Shown: positions 53,785 to 62,813, numbered from the stretch's first letter. The stretch is DNA of 64,000 nt from Bacillus sp. DTU_2020_1000418_1_SI_GHA_SEK_038 (GCF_032341175.1 NZ_CP135435.1:3534001-3598000); one strand, 5' to 3'. The notes: generated from the letters alone by a model not told the origin. A program made the numbers and translations.

Positions 53785-54654
53785 ATGAATACAATTATAT
53801 ACAAAGAAGGAAATGGCTATACTCTAAAAGCGGATTTCCATAAAACAGATCGTGAAAATGCTCCTGTAGTTGTTTATATTCATGGAGGCGGGCTTCTGTG
53901 GGGCACAAGAAAAGAGCTTACAGAGGAAATGATTCAGGTTTATACAACTAATGGCTTTGCTGTGTTCTCTATCGATTACAGACTTGCTCCAGAAACAAAG
54001 CTATCGGGCATCCTCGATGATGTTCAGGATGCATTAAACTGGATTAAATTAGAAGGACCAAAGCAATTCTCTGTTAATGGGGATAGAATCGCAGTTATTG
54101 GCGGCTCAGCTGGTGGATTTCTAGCATTGTCTACTGGTACATTTACTACCAAGCCACGTGCAATCGTATCCTTCTATGGATATGGGGATATAGGTGCTAA
54201 TTGGGCAACTACCCCTAACAGCTTCTACCTCCAAAAAGATAGAGTGCCAAAAGAAATTGCCGACCGGCTTGTATCCAATGGAATAATCACTGAGGCTTCT
54301 GTTCAAGCTAGATTTCTATTATATTTATATGCCCGACAAACCGGACATTGGATCCAAGAGGTAACTGGAATTAACCCGCATATGAATAAAGAGGAAATAC
54401 AAAAATATTCTCCCATTTATAATATTACGAAGGACTACCCGCCAACTTTATTTTTGCACGGTACAAAGGATGTGGATGTCCCTTACGAACAATCCGTATT
54501 TATGCGCGGAGCACTTGTTAAAGAAGGAATTGAGGCAAAGTTAATTACCATCCCAAATGGAGAGCATGTATTCGATAAAGACTTCCATAACCCAACCGTA
54601 CAAGATGCACTTACACAAGTAGTAGAATTCCTTCAAACTCATTTATCCGAATAA
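53785..54654 (+). CDS. Alpha/beta hydrolase (esterase/lipase-like)
   Basis: A 289-aa cytosolic hydrolase. Oxyanion-hole HGGG in VVVYIHGGGLLWGTRKEL, nucleophile Ser in AVIGGSAGGFLALSTG, Asp in FLHGTKDVDVPYEQS, His in PNGEHVFDKDFH. The arrangement is that of hormone-sensitive-lipase-like esterases; S9-like peptidase activity is possible given the late domain layout. The substrate is not predictable. Own terminator downstream. Confidence 0.88.
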   Translation: MNTIIYKEGNGYTLKADFHKTDRENAPVVVYIHGGGLLWGTRKELTEEMIQVYTTNGFAVFSIDYRLAPETKLSGILDDVQDALNWIKLEGPKQFSVNGDRIAVIGGSAGGFLALSTGTFTTKPRAIVSFYGYGDIGANWATTPNSFYLQKDRVPKEIADRLVSNGIITEASVQARFLLYLYARQTGHWIQEVTGINPHMNKEEIQKYSPIYNITKDYPPTLFLHGTKDVDVPYEQSVFMRGALVKEGIEAKLITIPNGEHVFDKDFHNPTVQDALTQVVEFLQTHLSE

Positions 54655-54662
54655 TATATTAA

Positions 54663-54701
54663 AAAACCTTCTCCCATAAACCATAAATTGGAGAAGGTTT
54701 T
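54663..54701. terminator. Terminator of the hydrolase gene
   Basis: Perfect 12-bp stem AAAACCTTCTCC/GGAGAAGGTTTT with T-runs on both strands, 8 bp past the hydrolase stop. Confidence 0.88.
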
Positions 54702-54711
54702 ATTTATTTAC

Positions 54712-54755
54712 AAATGACAAAATCCGGCACCTAAAAAGTGCCGGACAAGTCATTT
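54712..54755 (-). terminator. Terminator of the guanine deaminase unit
   Basis: Two nested stems: TCCGGCAC/GTGCCGGA (54723-54730 with 54738-54745) inside AAATGAC/GTCATTT. On the minus strand TTTT follows the inner stem. It lies 23 bp past the deaminase stop. Confidence 0.85.
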
Positions 54756-54778
54756 AGTACTCACATTTTTATAGATCA

Positions 54779-55234
54779 TTACTTCTCATCATTTAACTTA
54801 TGGAAGTGCTCCCATAGGTAGTCACAATCTTCTCTGTTTTCAACTTTAATCATGTTAACAACACTATCGTCTTCACCTTTTAAATATGCGCGAAGGTGTT
54901 TGTCAGAAAAACCATGCGTAGCGGCATCTTCATTCGTGCTGCAATAGTACACATTTTTAATACCAGCCCAGATAATCGCTCCCATACACATTGGGCAAGG
55001 CTCGCAAGTTGCGTAAATTTCGCAGTCTGATAAGTCAAATGTTCCTAGTTTTTTCGTAGCTTCACGAATAGCAACCATTTCTGCGTGTGCTGAAATATCC
55101 GTGTCTCTCATCATTGTATTTCCAACAGCTGCAATTACTTCACCGTTGCGAACGATTGTAGAACCGAATGGGCCACCGTGTCCTTTATTCATACCTTCAA
55201 TCGTTGCGTCCACAGCTAATTTCATGTAATCCAT
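54779..55234 (-). CDS. guaD: Guanine deaminase (CDA superfamily)
   Basis: A 151-aa cytidine/deoxycytidylate-deaminase-fold enzyme. Zn ligands: His and catalytic Glu in SAHAEMVAIREA, Cys pair in CEPCPMCMGAIIWAGI. NKGHGGPFGSTIVRNGEVIA and the C-terminal ENREDCDYLWEHFHKL are like Bacillus GuaD, which turns guanine into xanthine. It is 48 bp downstream of the permease gene, supporting a purine role. The alternative is another nucleobase deaminase of the same group. Confidence 0.88.
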   Translation of the reverse strand: MDYMKLAVDATIEGMNKGHGGPFGSTIVRNGEVIAAVGNTMMRDTDISAHAEMVAIREATKKLGTFDLSDCEIYATCEPCPMCMGAIIWAGIKNVYYCSTNEDAATHGFSDKHLRAYLKGEDDSVVNMIKVENREDCDYLWEHFHKLNDEK

Positions 55235-55282
55235 CGTAAAAGCCTCCCAGTAATATCAATTTTTAATTCACAAGCTTCTATT

Positions 55283-56824
55283 TTATTCTGTAACAGGACC
55301 AATATTTTCTTTCTTATTAACATAGAGTTTATATGCTAAGAATAATGCAATTAGTAGATATCCCCAAACGAAAGGCATAGCAGTTGCTTGTGCAAATCCG
55401 ATCGTGGCTGTGTGAATGGCACCCATAAAAGATAAACCAGCTGCCAGCACTGCAGCTATGATGCCTCCAATAGGCGTGTTACGGATTGTAAATACTGCGA
55501 TACAACCCCATAGAACACTGGAAATAGGTGCACCATTACCTAGAGCAACCAAGCCATCGTAGAAAAGTCCAGCATTATTCATATCAAGTGAAGAAACTTG
55601 ACCTGCAGCATTCCCCGCAGATGTACCAGCAGCTGAAAGTGCATTATTTACAGCAACAAGTGCCCAGTTAGCAACCCATGGGAAGAAACATACAAAGATT
55701 GCTGGAGCTTCAAATGCCGGACTTTCTTTAACAACTTGATGCCCTGTTACAATCGCAATAAATACAAGCATCGGAACAATAGCGGCAATTGGGACAACAG
55801 CTAGCAACAGACCCATTAGACTGAAAATCGATAATAGGAATATGGCAGCAGAGCTGGCGATAGAATAACCTAAACCTGCACCAACTTCCTTCCAACCAGC
55901 GTGACCTACATAGACTGTTACTGGGAATGGGTTTCCACAAAGACCACCTATTGCGGTAGCAAAACCGTTTGCAAGCATAACATCTCTAGTTTTGTATTCA
56001 TCTCCACTAACTGCTGCAGCTTCAACGTTTTCAAGGTTAAAAATGTAGTTTGCTAACCCTAAAGGAATAGCAGTTAATAAATATGGCAAAGCTGCGCTAA
56101 AATGTTCGACAAGTCCATTTAAATGCAACATAGGAGGATTAAAGCCAAATGTTTTTAGAGCTGCAGTAACATCAGCAGGGTTTTGATATCCAGCTATCCA
56201 AGCAATTGCAGTTCCGACAACGATCAGTAATAAACCAGTGGGTATTCTCTTAAATATCGGATGTTTACTTAACCAGTTCATAAAGATGATGATTAGTGCA
56301 ACAAATGCCACGATTGGCATTTCAAAGGATTGAAGCATTGGGTTCATACCTAAGAATACAAATGCTAAACCAGCCAGGGCTGCTAGTAGTACAGTTCTAG
56401 GGACAATCTTTCTAATCGTTTCACCTAGGAATGCTCCAAGGAATAAAATGGAGGCCTCAACAAAACCCCAAATCACTGCAACTGTTGTTGTGAAAACAGC
56501 ATCCTGTGTTTGATGATAAAGGGGAAGCATAATAACAAATACGATAAGAAAAATACCAGGTGAACTAGAACCTGATGGTAGTGCAGTAACATCTGTCCTA
56601 CCTGTTTTCTTCGCTAATTGATAGGCAAAATAAGCAAAAATAATACCAGATATCAATACAGCAAGTCCAAAACCAGGAACAATTCGTTTAAAAACAAACT
56701 CAGATGGCATACCAACTACACCAATTAATAATGAGATCATAACCAAAAAGTCTGTCAAAACGTTAACGAATAAACCGAAGGCAGCAGCAATGTCTCCCTT
56801 TTTCCAGAACGCTACTTTTCCCAT
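55283..56824 (-). CDS. NCS2/AzgA-like nucleobase permease
   Basis: Membrane protein of about 513 aa with 12-14 hydrophobic segments: KKGDIAAAFGLFVNVLTDFL at the start, TALPSGSSSPGIFL, and NLENVEAAAVSGDEYKTRDVMLANG, which resembles the substrate motif region of AzgA-type purine permeases. It probably imports guanine/xanthine-type bases for the deaminase next to it. ATG 56824 with AAGGAGAA is preferred over 56911, because the longer frame would run through the cre site. Confidence 0.75.
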   Translation of the reverse strand: MGKVAFWKKGDIAAAFGLFVNVLTDFLVMISLLIGVVGMPSEFVFKRIVPGFGLAVLISGIIFAYFAYQLAKKTGRTDVTALPSGSSSPGIFLIVFVIMLPLYHQTQDAVFTTTVAVIWGFVEASILFLGAFLGETIRKIVPRTVLLAALAGLAFVFLGMNPMLQSFEMPIVAFVALIIIFMNWLSKHPIFKRIPTGLLLIVVGTAIAWIAGYQNPADVTAALKTFGFNPPMLHLNGLVEHFSAALPYLLTAIPLGLANYIFNLENVEAAAVSGDEYKTRDVMLANGFATAIGGLCGNPFPVTVYVGHAGWKEVGAGLGYSIASSAAIFLLSIFSLMGLLLAVVPIAAIVPMLVFIAIVTGHQVVKESPAFEAPAIFVCFFPWVANWALVAVNNALSAAGTSAGNAAGQVSSLDMNNAGLFYDGLVALGNGAPISSVLWGCIAVFTIRNTPIGGIIAAVLAAGLSFMGAIHTATIGFAQATAMPFVWGYLLIALFLAYKLYVNKKENIGPVTE

Positions 56825-56877
56825 GTGAATTCTCCTTAATAATGTATTATTTTTCTCACTAGCGAGGATCCATTCGC

Positions 56878-56893
56878 TTGTGAGCGGTTTCAA
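56878..56893 (-). promoter_or_regulatory. cre site (CcpA operator) in the permease leader
   Basis: Minus strand TTGAAACCGCTCACAA matches the cre consensus WTGNAANCGNWNNCAW at every fixed position. It lies 54-69 bp before the ATG and far downstream of the predicted promoter, the layout for roadblock-type repression. Confidence 0.65.
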
Positions 56894-57029
56894 CTCGCAC
56901 AAAAGTTTCAAATGCGTGCCTATAGGTTTCTAAATATAGCTTTGAATTAATTAATTCAGCATTTTGCAAGGCTCATTACGATGCCTCAGATTGGAATAAG
57001 TATTTAGGCATTTACACTAAACCCTACAT

Positions 57030-57081
57030 GCTTAGTTTATACAAATTGCACAAATCCGTCATTGTGTACAAAATCCAAAAA
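57030..57081 (-). promoter_or_regulatory. Permease promoter/operator block shared with the AllH promoter
   Basis: A 52-bp block (read on the minus strand, starting GGATTTTGTACACAATGAC after a T-run and reaching a TATAAA at 57041-57036) is about 75% identical to 62781-62730. A second related copy, ATTTCGTACAAAATACATTG, lies at 57127-57108. The leader would be about 200 nt. The remaining 56912-57029 has only a weak ATGCCT/AGGCAT pairing. Confidence 0.6.
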
Positions 57082-57187
57082 TGGGCGAATGTTATTAGGC
57101 AATTTATACAATGTATTTTGTACGAAATGACACAGAATATACTAGATATGGATTAGTATATACAATAAACTCTTAACATATTTAAGC

Positions 57188-57208
57188 GGCCACCAAAAAA
57201 TGGTGGCC
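57188..57208. terminator. Hairpin downstream of the ankyrin-TPR gene
   Basis: Perfect 8-bp stem GGCCACCA/TGGTGGCC with an AAAAA loop. The T-run is poor on both strands, so termination is uncertain. No gene is seen in 57209-57334. Confidence 0.5.
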
Positions 57209-57334
57209 ACTCTAGAAATTTTTAAGCATTTAACAATATGTGTACAGCTTTTTCCTTAATTACCTCATTCAAGTCTTTTCGGATCTGTAATGATTACTTT
57301 AGAACCGCTTTTCTCCATGCTTCCGAATTTAAGT

Positions 57335-58504
57335 TTATTTTGTCTTTTTTAATAATTCCAACGATTGCTCTTTATGCAAATGATACAGAGGATTTGTTGG
57401 ATCATGGGAAATTGCATTTTCAATAGCTGCAATGGCCTCCTCATGCTTACCTAATGATCTTAAACTGTTTGCCTTATGAAATGAGAAATCGTATCTATGA
57501 GGCTGGAGAGCCAACAGCTTATCCATCTCATTGACAGCCTCCATATGTCTGCCTAATTCTCTTAAATAATTCGATTTATGATAACGATAAAACGTTTCAT
57601 TTGGATCTAGACTACAAGCTTTATCATATTCATTAAGGGCATCCTCTGGCTTTTTCCATAATCTATAGCAGTTAGCTGTATAGAAATAAAAATCCAGATC
57701 ATTTGGATCCAGGGCTAAAGCCTTGTTGTATTCTTGTAACGCCTCTTCAAACTTCTTTAATTCTTGTAAGAAATAGCCTTTATAATAAATGAGATCAAGG
57801 TCCTTATTACCTGTTTCTATAGATTTATTAATTTCTGCAATCGCTTCTTCATACTGATCGTTTTTCGCAAGATGTTTCGCTTTAGTAATAGCTTCGTTTT
57901 CCTCTATAAATTCCTTACGAAGAATTTTTAATACTTTATCCTGTTTTAGCTCTACAGCGTGCTGAACAGAGGACTTCCCATCTCTATCCGGTAAGTTTAC
58001 ATCTGCTCCTGCATCCACTAGCGTTTGAATAATATCGGAATATAAACGGCCGCCATTCCCTAATATGACCGACTCTAACAGAGCAGACCAGCCTAGGTTA
58101 TTGGCGTGATTTACAGGAACTCCTGCATCAATACATACTTGTACAGTCTTTAAATAACCTTTTTCACTAGAAGGGAGCAAAGCAGTGCCGCCAAAGCGAT
58201 TAACACTTTTTAAATCAGCACCAGCAGCAATCATTAAACGTGTAATCTCATAAAACCCATTTGCAGCAGAAGCAATAAAAGGGGTAAGTTGAGTGATATC
58301 TCTTGTATTTACATCGCTTCCAGCATCAATTAACTTTTTGGCGGCAGCCACCTGGTTCTTTTGTGTTGCTGCCATCAGTGCTGTTCGTCCATCGGCATCT
58401 TTATAATCAACACTTGCTCCATCATTTAATAGATTCTCAATACCTATTAGATCTCCCCGTTCACTCGCAAGTAGAAGTTCTGAATTCAACGATTTATTAT
58501 CCAC
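57335..58504 (-). CDS. Ankyrin-repeat plus TPR protein
   Basis: About 389 aa from GTG 58504 (AAAGGAGAGG six bases upstream; the frame is open to 58540). Residues 1-190 are about five ankyrin repeats (DADGRTALMAATQKNQVAAAKKLIDAGSDVN; NLGWSALLESVILGNGG). Residues 200-385 are about five TPRs of 34 aa (PNDLDFYFYTANCYRLWKKPEDALNEYDKA and similar). Ankyrin then TPR in one bacterial protein is unusual. It is a scaffold-type protein by design, with no enzymatic motif. It sits between the permease and AllG-type genes and carries a similar operator motif upstream. Confidence 0.8.
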   Translation of the reverse strand: MDNKSLNSELLLASERGDLIGIENLLNDGASVDYKDADGRTALMAATQKNQVAAAKKLIDAGSDVNTRDITQLTPFIASAANGFYEITRLMIAAGADLKSVNRFGGTALLPSSEKGYLKTVQVCIDAGVPVNHANNLGWSALLESVILGNGGRLYSDIIQTLVDAGADVNLPDRDGKSSVQHAVELKQDKVLKILRKEFIEENEAITKAKHLAKNDQYEEAIAEINKSIETGNKDLDLIYYKGYFLQELKKFEEALQEYNKALALDPNDLDFYFYTANCYRLWKKPEDALNEYDKACSLDPNETFYRYHKSNYLRELGRHMEAVNEMDKLLALQPHRYDFSFHKANSLRSLGKHEEAIAAIENAISHDPTNPLYHLHKEQSLELLKKTK

Positions 58505-58590
58505 AATTTTCCTCTCCTTTAAAAAAAGGGCCAACTTCACATTTCAATAAAAATTGTATATAAAGAAGGATGACCTAGGATATATACAAT

Positions 58591-58610
58591 ATTTTATTGT
58601 GTGCGAAATC
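58591..58610 (-). promoter_or_regulatory. Third copy of the purine-block operator motif
   Basis: Minus strand GATTTCGCACACAATAAAAT resembles GATTTTGTACACAATGA at the permease and GATTTTATACACGATGA at AllH. It lies 87 bp before the ankyrin-TPR start codon. Confidence 0.4.
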
Positions 58611-58642
58611 AGACCCTTCTATTATGATCATTCAAAGTTGTC

Positions 58643-60070
58643 TTACTGAATATTTTCTGCAAGTGCAAGCATTGCTTTTTCAAACGCTTCTACAGGTGGG
58701 TTCGTAATACCTGCGCCAATCATTCCAATTCCCGGATCCTTATGAGCAATTGCAGTATTGATGATAGGCATAATTCCTGTTTGAATGACTTTACGAACGT
58801 CAATTCCAGTTGGGACACCCATGAAATCTAACATAGGGATAGTCACATTTGGGTTCTCAGTTGTTGTAATTTCTTTCATTTTCGTTGAATAACCAATCGC
58901 ATCTTCTACTGTTCCACCAACTAGAGCAACGATTGCTGGAGCAGTCGCCATCGCGAATCCGCCAATACCATATGTTTCAGTGATAGCACTGTCACCAATA
59001 TCTAGGCCAGAATCTTCAGGCTTGTAGCCAGCGAACATTGGGCCAATTACTTTTTGTGCTGGACCTGTAAACCAAGTGTTTCCAGCGATTCCGCTTACAC
59101 GAATACCAAATTCAACACCATTACGTGCCATTGTTGTCACAACTGTACTATTCTCAATGCCATGTGCAGCATCTAGAGCACATTTAGCCATTGCCATCCA
59201 AGTTGGGCCTGAGAAATAGTCACTGCTTGCAACGAATTCAAAAACTTCACGCTTTTGGTCTATCGAATAATCTGTTTGAAGAATATATGGAGTTAACGCT
59301 TGAATTAATAAAGTTGTTCCCGCAACATTACGGTTATGACATTCATCACCCATATGAAGTGCTTGAGCAAGCATTAAGCGAAGATCAATGCCGTTCGGAT
59401 TTAACTTCATAGCATCTCTTAAAATAGGACCAAAAACATCACGCATCCAATTTAAGCGATTAATTACACTCTCATCATTCGCACCCATACGAAGAATCTT
59501 TGATAATTGCTCACTTAGGTTTGTATAAGCAATATTTCCGTATGTTTTGTTTTCAACAATATGCATAAACATAGACGCAGATGTTACCCCTGCCATTGAA
59601 CCAACACAGTTATGCTCATGACACGGAGCAAAAGTAATTTCCCCAGAAGCTGCTACTTTCTCTGCTTCTTCAATTGTTTTTGCTAAACCTTCAAATACGA
59701 TTGCACCAGTAACGGCACCCCTCATTGGACCATTCATTTTATCCCAAGTGATTGGAGGGCCAGCATGGAGGATTGTTGTCTTCGTCATGCCGGGTACACA
59801 ATTGATTGCTTGGTCATAGCCAATTAACACTGGCTGTGAGTTAACAATTCTCTCAGCTGCTAATTTGTTAGCTTCTTCAATTTTCGCCATAATAGCAGGA
59901 TCTTCAAGCTTATCAAGTGCTGCAATCAAGCTCGGATTTCCTCTGCCTGGAGGTGTCCAATCCAAATGGGCGACTTCCGCATTTTGTTCATGCATGTCAT
60001 CTTTAAAAGATTCAACCCCTACATTAATAACATTAAGTTTACTATTAAAAAGTTCGTTAATTTTACTCAT
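58643..60070 (-). CDS. DUF1116 protein, YlbE/AllG-like (oxamate carbamoyltransferase subunit)
   Basis: A 475-aa DUF1116 family protein: HLDWTPPGRGNPSLIAALDKL, TTILHAGPPITWDKMNGPMRGAVTGAI and APCHEHNCVGSMAGVTSASMFM with a conserved His/Cys cluster. It is the homologue of E. coli YlbE (AllG). It is followed upstream by FdrA and YlbF-like genes with a 2-bp gap, the same three-gene set reported as the oxamate carbamoyltransferase of anaerobic allantoin breakdown. The assignment relies on this gene set. Confidence 0.85.
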   Translation of the reverse strand: MSKINELFNSKLNVINVGVESFKDDMHEQNAEVAHLDWTPPGRGNPSLIAALDKLEDPAIMAKIEEANKLAAERIVNSQPVLIGYDQAINCVPGMTKTTILHAGPPITWDKMNGPMRGAVTGAIVFEGLAKTIEEAEKVAASGEITFAPCHEHNCVGSMAGVTSASMFMHIVENKTYGNIAYTNLSEQLSKILRMGANDESVINRLNWMRDVFGPILRDAMKLNPNGIDLRLMLAQALHMGDECHNRNVAGTTLLIQALTPYILQTDYSIDQKREVFEFVASSDYFSGPTWMAMAKCALDAAHGIENSTVVTTMARNGVEFGIRVSGIAGNTWFTGPAQKVIGPMFAGYKPEDSGLDIGDSAITETYGIGGFAMATAPAIVALVGGTVEDAIGYSTKMKEITTTENPNVTIPMLDFMGVPTGIDVRKVIQTGIMPIINTAIAHKDPGIGMIGAGITNPPVEAFEKAMLALAENIQ

Positions 60071-60072
60071 GC

Positions 60073-61623
60073 CTATTCCCCTTTCACAACGAATTCTCTA
60101 GCTAATAGACCAGCATTCTGACTGCTGCTTGCATGTGTTACTCCAGCAGCTAAAAGTTTATTCACTTGATCATCAAGGTTTTGACGGTCTAATTCTGTTC
60201 CAAGTACGTAACCTATAATCTCCAAATGTCTGCCCTCTGCCTCAGCATTTTGCTTTGCTTCAATCATAGCAGGCAGCATTGCGCCCACTGGATCTTCGTG
60301 TGCACCATAGCCTAATACGAAGTCCATCACAATTACGCCCACTTCTGGGTCTTTTGCTTCTTGGATAAATCTTTCGATACGAGTAGCTGGATCAATCATT
60401 GGATGTGGCTTACCTTGAGTAAATTCATCATCACCGAAATCAATGAAAGTGTGCTCTATGCTAGTGTTTCTATCTTTTAAGCGGAATTCTGGATTTTTAG
60501 CAATATTGCTGTAAACATTATCAAACTTTTCCTTTGCCGCATGCATAGCTTCATCACAAAGCGTCCCACCGCTGAATAATCCGCGAATATATTTTTGTTC
60601 TGGCTTTAACTTCGTGCGAACCTCTTCAATTAACGGGATGTTTAGTGCACGCTTGTTTAGCTTGCTTTCGTCTGCACCAGCGAGTACAACAGCCTTAATC
60701 GCAGCGTCTTTAGACATTTTTGCATAATGTCCTCCAGCTTCTGTTACTGCTGCTTCATCGCCGCCAATGAACCATACGACAACTGGTTTCTTGCATTCCT
60801 TAATTTTTGCTAGAACCTTTTCTTGAACACTTGGTGCAGGTGGCTTTGAAACAAGGACGATCACTTTTGTAGCCTCATCGTCTTCAAGAGCTTGAATACC
60901 GTCAAGCATCATAATTCCGCCGATTTCTTCCTTCAAGTCTCTTCCGCCGGTACCGATTAATTGCGAAATACCGCCGCCAAATTCATGAATACGAACACTT
61001 ACTTCCTGGCTTCCTGTTCCGGAAGCAGCTACGATACCGATATTGCCTTTTCTTACTTTATTAGCAAAGCAGAGAGCAACATTTCCAATAATAGCTGTTC
61101 CGCAGTCTGGCCCCATCATTAGTAAGCCTTTTTCATGGGCTAGTTGTTTTAGTGCTAATTCATCTTCAATGCTCACATTATCACTGAAAAGCATTACGTT
61201 TAAGTCATTTTCAAGTGCTTTTTTAGCTTCTCTTGCTGCATACATACCATTTACGGCAATTACGGCTAGGTTCGCATCTGGAATGTTTTCCGCTGCAGAA
61301 GAAATTGTAGAAAATTTAACTTCGCTATTTCCACTTTTCGAAGGGCTCTTCTTTTTTGTTAATAGATCATTAATGCCAACGAAAGCGTTTTCGCATAATT
61401 CATCAGTTGCAGCTTTAACAACAATAATTAAATCACTAGATCCTGCTTCTTCGATTTCAGGTGTTAATAGTCCAACATTTTTCATTACTTCTTTATTCAT
61501 TTCAGTACCCATTGCAATAATGGCTTGCTCAACGCCTTCAATTTGGTTGGCTTTTGTTGATAAAGACATCAGTGACACTGAATCGAAATATGTGTTTGGC
61601 TTGATAACAGCTTGTACAGTCAT
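60073..61623 (-). CDS. fdrA: FdrA (AllF-like) acyl-CoA-synthetase-fold protein
   Basis: A 516-aa FdrA family protein. It contains two CoA-binding/succinyl-CoA-synthetase-like parts: ANLAVIAVNGMYAAREAKKAL, MMGPDCGTAIIGNVALCFANKV, GIVAASGTGSQEVSVRIHEFGGG, and IRGLFSGGTLCDEAMHAAK. In E. coli, FdrA is AllF, one of three subunits that use oxamate and carbamoyl phosphate. It overlaps the AllH-like gene by 4 bp, so the two are translationally coupled. Confidence 0.88.
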   Translation of the reverse strand: MTVQAVIKPNTYFDSVSLMSLSTKANQIEGVEQAIIAMGTEMNKEVMKNVGLLTPEIEEAGSSDLIIVVKAATDELCENAFVGINDLLTKKKSPSKSGNSEVKFSTISSAAENIPDANLAVIAVNGMYAAREAKKALENDLNVMLFSDNVSIEDELALKQLAHEKGLLMMGPDCGTAIIGNVALCFANKVRKGNIGIVAASGTGSQEVSVRIHEFGGGISQLIGTGGRDLKEEIGGIMMLDGIQALEDDEATKVIVLVSKPPAPSVQEKVLAKIKECKKPVVVWFIGGDEAAVTEAGGHYAKMSKDAAIKAVVLAGADESKLNKRALNIPLIEEVRTKLKPEQKYIRGLFSGGTLCDEAMHAAKEKFDNVYSNIAKNPEFRLKDRNTSIEHTFIDFGDDEFTQGKPHPMIDPATRIERFIQEAKDPEVGVIVMDFVLGYGAHEDPVGAMLPAMIEAKQNAEAEGRHLEIIGYVLGTELDRQNLDDQVNKLLAAGVTHASSSQNAGLLAREFVVKGE

Positions 61624-62504
61624 AATTTACCTCCAGCTTTTATATTGGCCTCCATTCCGCTGACAAGCCCTAAGGCTATATCTGTACCGGAAGAAGATCC
61701 TATGTGTAATACTTTATTTAAAGAGAGAATTAATTCATCGCGGTTCCCTTTTAGCATGGAACTGACGAGTTGAATAATGGATTCTCGAACTTTACCAATA
61801 GACGCTTTTTTTAATGCCATAAAGCTTATGTTGTTTGTTAATGTCTTTGCTTTTTGCACTACTTCTTCGCAAAGGGATTGATATGATGATAGAGGGCTAT
61901 TCCTTACATTTAATGCAGTAAAAAGACCAACTAGGAAATCATCTCCAGATGGTGTTAAGCCAGGACCTAGTCCAATTAACGATTGCGCATACTTTAACGC
62001 ACTTGAGCTACTGCCATTCAGCAATGCCTGTTGTAGATGTTGAGATCTTTCAGCAATCATTCTTGAAACTTCTTTAGCAAAGAAATGATCGGAAGCGATA
62101 TCTATTTTGGCTCCTCCGCTTCTTCCATGAACTTCAATATAGTCCTTAACAAAAGATAAATTCCTGTTGACGATTTCTATCGTATTAGGATATTCAGGTA
62201 ATTTGCTTTCCCACCTTCGTATGTTTTCAAAAGAGATAGTGAGCTTTTTACCAATATACATACACTTGCCGGAAATACAAACTGGTTCATTAACATTAAT
62301 GCTGGTGTTATGAAGGTTTTCTAAATCAATAATAATTGTATTTGGTCCATTATCTAGTTTCTTACACGCAATCGTGAACAGCTCATCACAATCATGATTT
62401 TGTATGTTGAGAGTGCTATTGAAAACACTATGAATAATACCGCGAAAACTCGAAGCTTCTACTAAGTCAACGAATTCTCCATCTCCAGATATCGCTAATT
62501 TCAA
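61620..62504 (-). CDS. DUF2877 protein, YlbF/AllH-like
   Basis: A 294-aa DUF2877 protein, homologous to E. coli YlbF (AllH). Conserved SLIGLGPGLTPSGDDFLVGL and the late SSGTDIALGLVSGMEA are visible. First gene of the three-gene unit. The frame reads from GTG 62513, but that codon overlaps the AGAGGTG ribosome site; TTG 62504, six bases after it, is the likely start. The promoter block lies 226-277 bp upstream. Confidence 0.83.
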   Translation of the reverse strand: MKLAISGDGEFVDLVEASSFRGIIHSVFNSTLNIQNHDCDELFTIACKKLDNGPNTIIIDLENLHNTSINVNEPVCISGKCMYIGKKLTISFENIRRWESKLPEYPNTIEIVNRNLSFVKDYIEVHGRSGGAKIDIASDHFFAKEVSRMIAERSQHLQQALLNGSSSSALKYAQSLIGLGPGLTPSGDDFLVGLFTALNVRNSPLSSYQSLCEEVVQKAKTLTNNISFMALKKASIGKVRESIIQLVSSMLKGNRDELILSLNKVLHIGSSSGTDIALGLVSGMEANIKAGGKL

Positions 62505-62729
62505 TAGAGTCACCTCTTAAGTCTAGATTATTTCCCTACAAGCTTGAAACTATGCAAAGATAAATCTTTACTACAATACCTACAATTTAAATATAGTAAT
62601 CGAAAAAAATATGTTATTTTTCTAAAAATGAGTAATGTACTTCGATCTTACCTCTGTCTGGACTATTTTTAATCTGCAAAATCAGCCCCTACTCTCAGAT
62701 TACTATTTGACAATGAACCGGCCTTACGA

Positions 62730-62781
62730 GATTATTTTATATAAAATGCCTATATGAGTCATCGTGTATAAAATCCAAAAA
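62730..62781 (-). promoter_or_regulatory. AllH promoter/operator block shared with the permease promoter
   Basis: Minus strand starts GGATTTTATACACGATGAC and reaches TATAAA at 62741-62736. It aligns without gaps over 52 bp with 57081-57030, 22 of the first 24 bases being identical. The remaining leader (62505-62729) shows no gene or riboswitch. Confidence 0.6.
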
Positions 62782-62792
62782 AAAAACATTTC

Positions 62793-62813
62793 CCTTGTGC
62801 ATCATGCACAAGG
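62793..62813. promoter_or_regulatory. Palindrome before the PucR-type gene
   Basis: Perfect 9-bp stem CCTTGTGCA/TGCACAAGG with a TCA loop, 37 bp before the regulator start. On the minus strand it is followed by AAATG and a long T-run, so it could be a terminator in that direction or an autoregulatory operator. Confidence 0.5.

Noticed and set aside
56825..57060. Purine riboswitch in the permease leader
   Set aside because: The conserved loop and junction bases of purine aptamers are absent; only a weak 6-bp pairing is visible.
61043..61663. 206-codon plus-strand open frame
   Set aside because: It is the antisense shadow of fdrA, with no ribosome site and a non-protein-like composition.
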